A stretch of DNA of 15,891 bases from a bacterium (GTDB taxonomy: Bacteria > Desulfobacterota > DSWW01): the NCBI GenBank assembly GCA_030609865.1, contig JAUWSZ010000006.1, positions 1 to 15,891 on the forward strand. Reading direction: 5' to 3'. The notes under the pieces were generated by a model. The model worked only from the letters and a program-made list of their open reading frames with translations, did not search any database and had not been told where the DNA came from. Position 1 is the stretch's first letter; each line of letters begins with the position of its first letter. Positions 12,278-15,891 of the stretch are shown piece by piece. The translations under genes and the position numbers were made by a program.

Positions 12278-13806
12278 CAACCACGAAGGAAGAAAGAAAA
12301 GACAACGACCCTCTTTCTCTTCCTCCAGCCACCAAGAAGATGAGAGTCTTCTCTACATTCATCTTTTTCGTGTTGGGATTTGTTCTTGCTGCCTTCATCT
12401 TCTGGAATCCTTTTGAAATCTCGTTCTTACCAAAGGGGCCGGAGGAGCGGGTCCATGAGGAAGAGGCTCTTACGGCGGATACGGCGAAGACGACCCAACT
12501 CTGGACCTGTCCCATGCATCCACAGGTGCTCGAGAAGGAGCCTGGAATCTGCCCAATCTGCAACATGAAACTGGTCCCGGTCGCTACCGAAGAGAGGCCG
12601 GCTCCGAAAAGTACCGCAAAGAAAAAGACAAAGAAGGAGAGGAAGATCCAATACTGGCAGGCCCCGATGGATGCTACCTATATCTCGGATCGCCCGGGAA
12701 AATCTCCTATGGGCATGGACCTGGTTCCCGTATATGCCGATGAAGGGGCAGAGACGGACTCCCAAGAAGGTGTAGTTAAGATCGATCCAGCCATTGTGCA
12801 GCAGATCGGCGTTCGCACAGAAGCGGTCCGGATGGGAGAACTGAGGAACGTGGTCCGCACGGTTGGGATATTGGATTACAACGAAAAGAATATCTTTTGG
12901 GTAAACACGAAGTTCGACGGTTGGATCGAGAAGGTCTATGTGAATTATATCGGCGAGAAGGTGAGAAAGGGAACGAAACTGTTCGAGATCTACAGCCCCG
13001 AACTCGTATCCACCCAGGAAGAGTACCTCACCGCAATGAACTACCTGGAGAGGATGAAAGAGGCGGGGTCTGAGGAGGCCGTGAGACAGGCTGAAGCCCT
13101 GATGGCAGCCACACGAAAACGGCTTGCCTACTGGGATGTTACGGAGGAGCAGATCGAAAGACTGGGAAGGACCGGCGAGGTAGTGAAAACACTGACCGTG
13201 GTATCCCCGGCACGGGGCGAGGTGGTCGAGAAGATGGATGCAGCCCTCAAAGGAATGTATGCAAAGGCGGGAATGAACCTGTACAAGATAGCGGATCTCT
13301 CGACCGTGTGGGTGCATGCTGATATCTACGAGTCCCAGCTGAGATGGGTCCACCCGGGTCTCGAGACGGAGATTACACTGCCGTATTTTCCTGGAGAACA
13401 TTTCACCGGAAAGGTGTTGTTTATGTACCCGTTCATTGCGGAGAAGACGCGGACCAGGAAGGCGTGTGTGGAGGTGAAAAACCCGGATCGAAGACTGGAA
13501 CCCGGGATGTATGCCGAGGTAAGGATCAAACCCGTGGTCTCGCCACATGTGCTGATGGTTCCCGAGGATGCGGTGATAAGGACAGGGGAACGAAACGTAG
13601 TCTTTGTTGCCCTCGGTGAGGGTCGCTTTTTGCCAAGAGAGGTGGAACTGGGCATGAAGGGGGAAGGGGGTTTCTATGAGGTCAGGAAGGGTCTCCATGA
13701 AGGAGAGCAGGTAGTTGTCAGTGCTCAGTTTCTGCTGGACTCGGAAAGCAGGCTCCAGGAATTTATTCGAAAGCTGATGGCAGTTTCAGAGGACGAGAAA
13801 TCATGA
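12274..13806 (+). CDS. cusB: CusB-like periplasmic adaptor with two heavy-metal-binding domains
   Basis: A 510-aa membrane fusion protein linking the inner-membrane pump to the outer-membrane channel. A single membrane anchor lies at ~24-44. It is followed by two HMBD modules: a canonical one at 77-103 (WTCPMHP...GICPICNMKLVPV; C79, H82, C93, C96, M98) and a second at 127-154 (YWQAPMDATYISDRPGKSPM, then GMDLVPVY) that keeps the methionines but has no Cys. The adaptor core follows from ~165, with the barrel-sandwich halves FDGWIEKVYVNYIGEKVRKG and VVSPARGEVVEKM flanking a helical hairpin, and the beta-barrel segment LSTVWVHADIYESQLRWV. The HMBD pair and the cognate pump point to Cu(I)/Ag(I). 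It overlaps its neighbours by ATGA on both sides. Confidence 0.92.
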   Translation: MTTTKEERKDNDPLSLPPATKKMRVFSTFIFFVLGFVLAAFIFWNPFEISFLPKGPEERVHEEEALTADTAKTTQLWTCPMHPQVLEKEPGICPICNMKLVPVATEERPAPKSTAKKKTKKERKIQYWQAPMDATYISDRPGKSPMGMDLVPVYADEGAETDSQEGVVKIDPAIVQQIGVRTEAVRMGELRNVVRTVGILDYNEKNIFWVNTKFDGWIEKVYVNYIGEKVRKGTKLFEIYSPELVSTQEEYLTAMNYLERMKEAGSEEAVRQAEALMAATRKRLAYWDVTEEQIERLGRTGEVVKTLTVVSPARGEVVEKMDAALKGMYAKAGMNLYKIADLSTVWVHADIYESQLRWVHPGLETEITLPYFPGEHFTGKVLFMYPFIAEKTRTRKACVEVKNPDRRLEPGMYAEVRIKPVVSPHVLMVPEDAVIRTGERNVVFVALGEGRFLPREVELGMKGEGGFYEVRKGLHEGEQVVVSAQFLLDSESRLQEFIRKLMAVSEDEKS

Positions 13807-15891
13807 TTGAAAAAATCATCGAATACTCTATCCGCAACAAGTTCTTTGTGATCCTCGTCACCGGGGTCATCATCGCCGCGGGTATATACTCCATGCTGAA
13901 CATCCCGCTCGATGCCATTCCTGACCTTTCTGACGTACAGGTGATCATTTACACCGAATATCCAGGCCAGGCCCCGCAAGTGGTGGAGGAGCAGATTACG
14001 TATCCTCTGACCACGACCATGCTCGCGGTCCCCTACGCCCAGGTGGTGCGTGGTTACTCCTTCTTCGGGTTCTCTCTGGTCTACATCATCTTCCAGGACG
14101 GTACCGACCTGTACTGGGCCCGGAGCCGGGTGCTGGAATACTTGTCCGCGATTCAAGCCCGCTTGCCGAGCGAGGCTCGTGTACAGCTGGGGCCTGATGC
14201 GACCGGCGTGGGCTGGGTCTATGAGTACGCGCTGGTGTCAAAGAAACACACCTTGCAGGAACTCCGCTCCCTGCAGGACTGGTTTCTGCGCTACGAGCTG
14301 GTCAGCGTGGAAGGCGTCGCCGAGGTGGCCAGTGTGGGCGGGTATGTGAAGCAGTATCAGGTCACAGTGGATCCCGTAAAACTGCAGGCCTATGATCTCC
14401 CGCTGAGTAAGATAAAGCGGGCCATACAGCGCAGCAATATAGACGTCGGCGGCCGGGTGATCGAGATGAGTGAAGTGGAATACATGGTCCGCGGGCTCGG
14501 CTACATCAAATCGAAGGAGGATTTGGACAAGGTTCCTGTTGCTGTGAGCTCGAGCGGCACGCCAGTTCTGCTCCGTGACGTGGCGGACGTGAGCCTTGGC
14601 CCCGAACTCAGGCGCGGCCTGGTGGATCTCAACGGCGAGGGAGAGGTCGCCGGCGGGATCATTGTAATGCGTCTGGGAGAGAATGCTTTGGCCACCATCG
14701 ACCGTGTAAAGGAGAAACTGGAAGCCATCAAGTCGGGCCTGCCGGAAGGCGTCAAGATCGTACCGGTCTACGACCGGTCCACCCTCATCCTCAGCGCAAT
14801 CGATACACTGAAGCGAAAACTCACGGAAGAGATGATCGTTGTTGCTCTGGTCTGCATTGTTTTTCTGCTGCATTTCCGGAGTGCTTTTGTCTCCATCTTT
14901 ACCCTCCCAACGGGTATCCTGGTTTCGTTCATCATCATGTATCTGCTCGACATCAACGCGAACATCATGAGCCTGGGGGGTATCGCCATTGCCATCGGCG
15001 TCATGGTCGATGCCTCCGTGGTGATGGTGGAGAACGCGCACAAGCACCTTGAGCGGGCCCAGAAAGGAGAAGGGCCTCCCAAGAGCCACGATGAGATCAT
15101 GATCGAGGCAGCCAAAGAGGTCGGCCCTGCCCTTTTCTTCTCCCTTGTCATCATCACACTTTCCTTCCTCCCTGTCTTTACTCTTCAGGCCCAGGAAGGA
15201 AGGCTCTTCCGGTCGCTGGCATTTACCAAAACCTTCGCCATGGCCGGATCAGCCGTGCTGGCCATCACGATCATCCCGGTGTTGATGACCTTCTTCATCC
15301 GGGGCAAGATCCCTACGGAACAGAAAAACCCTTTGAGCCGTTTCTTCATCTGGGCGTACCATCCCCTCATTGAATTCGTGCTCCGTTTCCCCAAAACAGT
15401 GATCCTGATTGCGGTGCTGACAACGGGCGTCACCTGGTTCCCCTTTCAAAAATTGGGCAGTGAGTTCATGCCGCCTCTCTACGAGGGAGATTTTCTCTGG
15501 ATGCCTACCACCGACCCGGGCATCTCAATTACGAAGAGCCGGGAAATACTCCAGCAGACAGATAAGATCATTGCCAGCTTTCCGGAGGTACATCATGTCT
15601 TCGGGAAGATCGGTCGTGCGGAGACAGCCACTGACCCGGCCCCCTTGAGCATGCTCGAGACGACCATCATGCTCAGGCCGGCTGACCAGTGGCCCCAGAA
15701 ACATCGGGACAGGTGGTACTCGGGATTGCCCTTGCCCGAATGGATCAAGGAACAACTTGGGCATATCTGGCCGGAACACGAGCCTGCCAGGACCCCGGAA
15801 GAGCTGGACATGGCGATCAATGACGCAATTCAGTTCCCCGGACTGACCAACGCTTCGATGGAAGGCCCGATCAAGATCCGCCTCGACATGC
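13803..15891 (+). CDS. cusA: CusA-like heavy-metal RND transporter (partial, C-terminus off window)
   Basis: Inner-membrane proton-driven pump; 696 codons are visible and open to the right edge. The N-terminus (MIEKIIEYSIRNKFFVIL, then GIYSMLNIPLDAIPDLSDVQ) is typical of HME-type RND proteins. Transmembrane helix 4 carries GGIAIAIGVMVDASVVMVEN with D403, equivalent to the proton-relay aspartate D405 of E. coli CusA. The metal-site methionines align: M567 in FLWMPTT (E. coli M573), M617 in APLSMLETT (M623), and the final codon M696 in IRLDM (M672). GRAETATDPAPL is also conserved. This predicts Cu(I)/Ag(I) rather than Zn/Co/Ni export. The spacing between the last two methionines is 79 residues here against 49 in E. 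coli, owing to an insertion around HRDRWYSG to RTPEEL. Start overlaps cusB by ATGA. Confidence 0.94.
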   Translation, partial: MIEKIIEYSIRNKFFVILVTGVIIAAGIYSMLNIPLDAIPDLSDVQVIIYTEYPGQAPQVVEEQITYPLTTTMLAVPYAQVVRGYSFFGFSLVYIIFQDGTDLYWARSRVLEYLSAIQARLPSEARVQLGPDATGVGWVYEYALVSKKHTLQELRSLQDWFLRYELVSVEGVAEVASVGGYVKQYQVTVDPVKLQAYDLPLSKIKRAIQRSNIDVGGRVIEMSEVEYMVRGLGYIKSKEDLDKVPVAVSSSGTPVLLRDVADVSLGPELRRGLVDLNGEGEVAGGIIVMRLGENALATIDRVKEKLEAIKSGLPEGVKIVPVYDRSTLILSAIDTLKRKLTEEMIVVALVCIVFLLHFRSAFVSIFTLPTGILVSFIIMYLLDINANIMSLGGIAIAIGVMVDASVVMVENAHKHLERAQKGEGPPKSHDEIMIEAAKEVGPALFFSLVIITLSFLPVFTLQAQEGRLFRSLAFTKTFAMAGSAVLAITIIPVLMTFFIRGKIPTEQKNPLSRFFIWAYHPLIEFVLRFPKTVILIAVLTTGVTWFPFQKLGSEFMPPLYEGDFLWMPTTDPGISITKSREILQQTDKIIASFPEVHHVFGKIGRAETATDPAPLSMLETTIMLRPADQWPQKHRDRWYSGLPLPEWIKEQLGHIWPEHEPARTPEELDMAINDAIQFPGLTNASMEGPIKIRLDM

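Noticed and set aside
12427..13698. 423-codon open frame antisense to cusB
   Set aside because: Shadow of the cusB coding frame; its translation is compositionally odd and shows no motif.
1..15891. CRISPR arrays, tRNA or rRNA genes, intact insertion sequences
   Set aside because: No regularly spaced repeats, RNA gene hallmarks or transposase-like frames were seen on either strand.

Overview
The window is a stretch of bacterial chromosome from a Gram-negative organism: it encodes a TolC-type outer-membrane protein, a tripartite RND efflux system and lipoproteins. Gene content (a dihydroorotate-dehydrogenase-like FMN protein, an orphan NtrB-type kinase, sigma-54-type promoters) fits a Desulfobacterota ('deltaproteobacterial') or related lineage. 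That assignment is inference only, since there is no rRNA or phylogenetic marker here. No tRNA, rRNA, CRISPR array or intact insertion sequence was seen.

Layout. (1) 1-1388, minus strand: a two-gene operon for a Tat-exported gluconate-2-dehydrogenase-like enzyme, small subunit then GMC flavoprotein; the latter runs off the left edge. (2) 1762-5402, plus strand: a PilZ c-di-GMP-binding protein, a cytoplasmic two-HKD phospholipase-D/cardiolipin-synthase-like protein with an Ig-like N-terminus, and a dihydroorotate-dehydrogenase-like FMN protein lacking the usual active-site Cys. A large imperfect inverted repeat lies just before the last of these. (3) 5466-6638, minus strand: an orphan membrane histidine kinase. 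(4) 6639-15891: a copper/silver-type metal-handling island. It holds a Met-rich lipoprotein (plus), a membrane-anchored METTL7/UbiE-like methyltransferase (minus), a secreted YHS-domain protein (plus), and a translationally coupled CusC-CusB-CusA efflux operon whose cusA is cut by the right edge. The intergenic regions look AT-richer than the genes of region 1-5402.

The most interesting signal is regulatory. Three sites with the GG-N10-GC geometry of sigma-54 (RpoN) -24/-12 promoters stand in front of exactly the three accessory metal genes: 6950-6965 (+) before the lipoprotein, 9601-9616 (-) before the methyltransferase, and 9811-9826 (+) before the YHS protein. Two 15-bp direct repeats (9668-9705) lie between the divergent methyltransferase and YHS promoters, and a 28-bp dyad (6783-6810) lies about 140 bp upstream of the lipoprotein promoter; both are where enhancer sites for a sigma-54 activator would sit. 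The neighbouring kinase belongs to the NtrB/ZraS type that usually partners such activators. This suggests a two-component, sigma-54-controlled envelope metal-stress regulon in which a lipoprotein, a YHS protein and a membrane methyltransferase accompany Cus-type efflux. The link is inferred from sequence pattern and position only.
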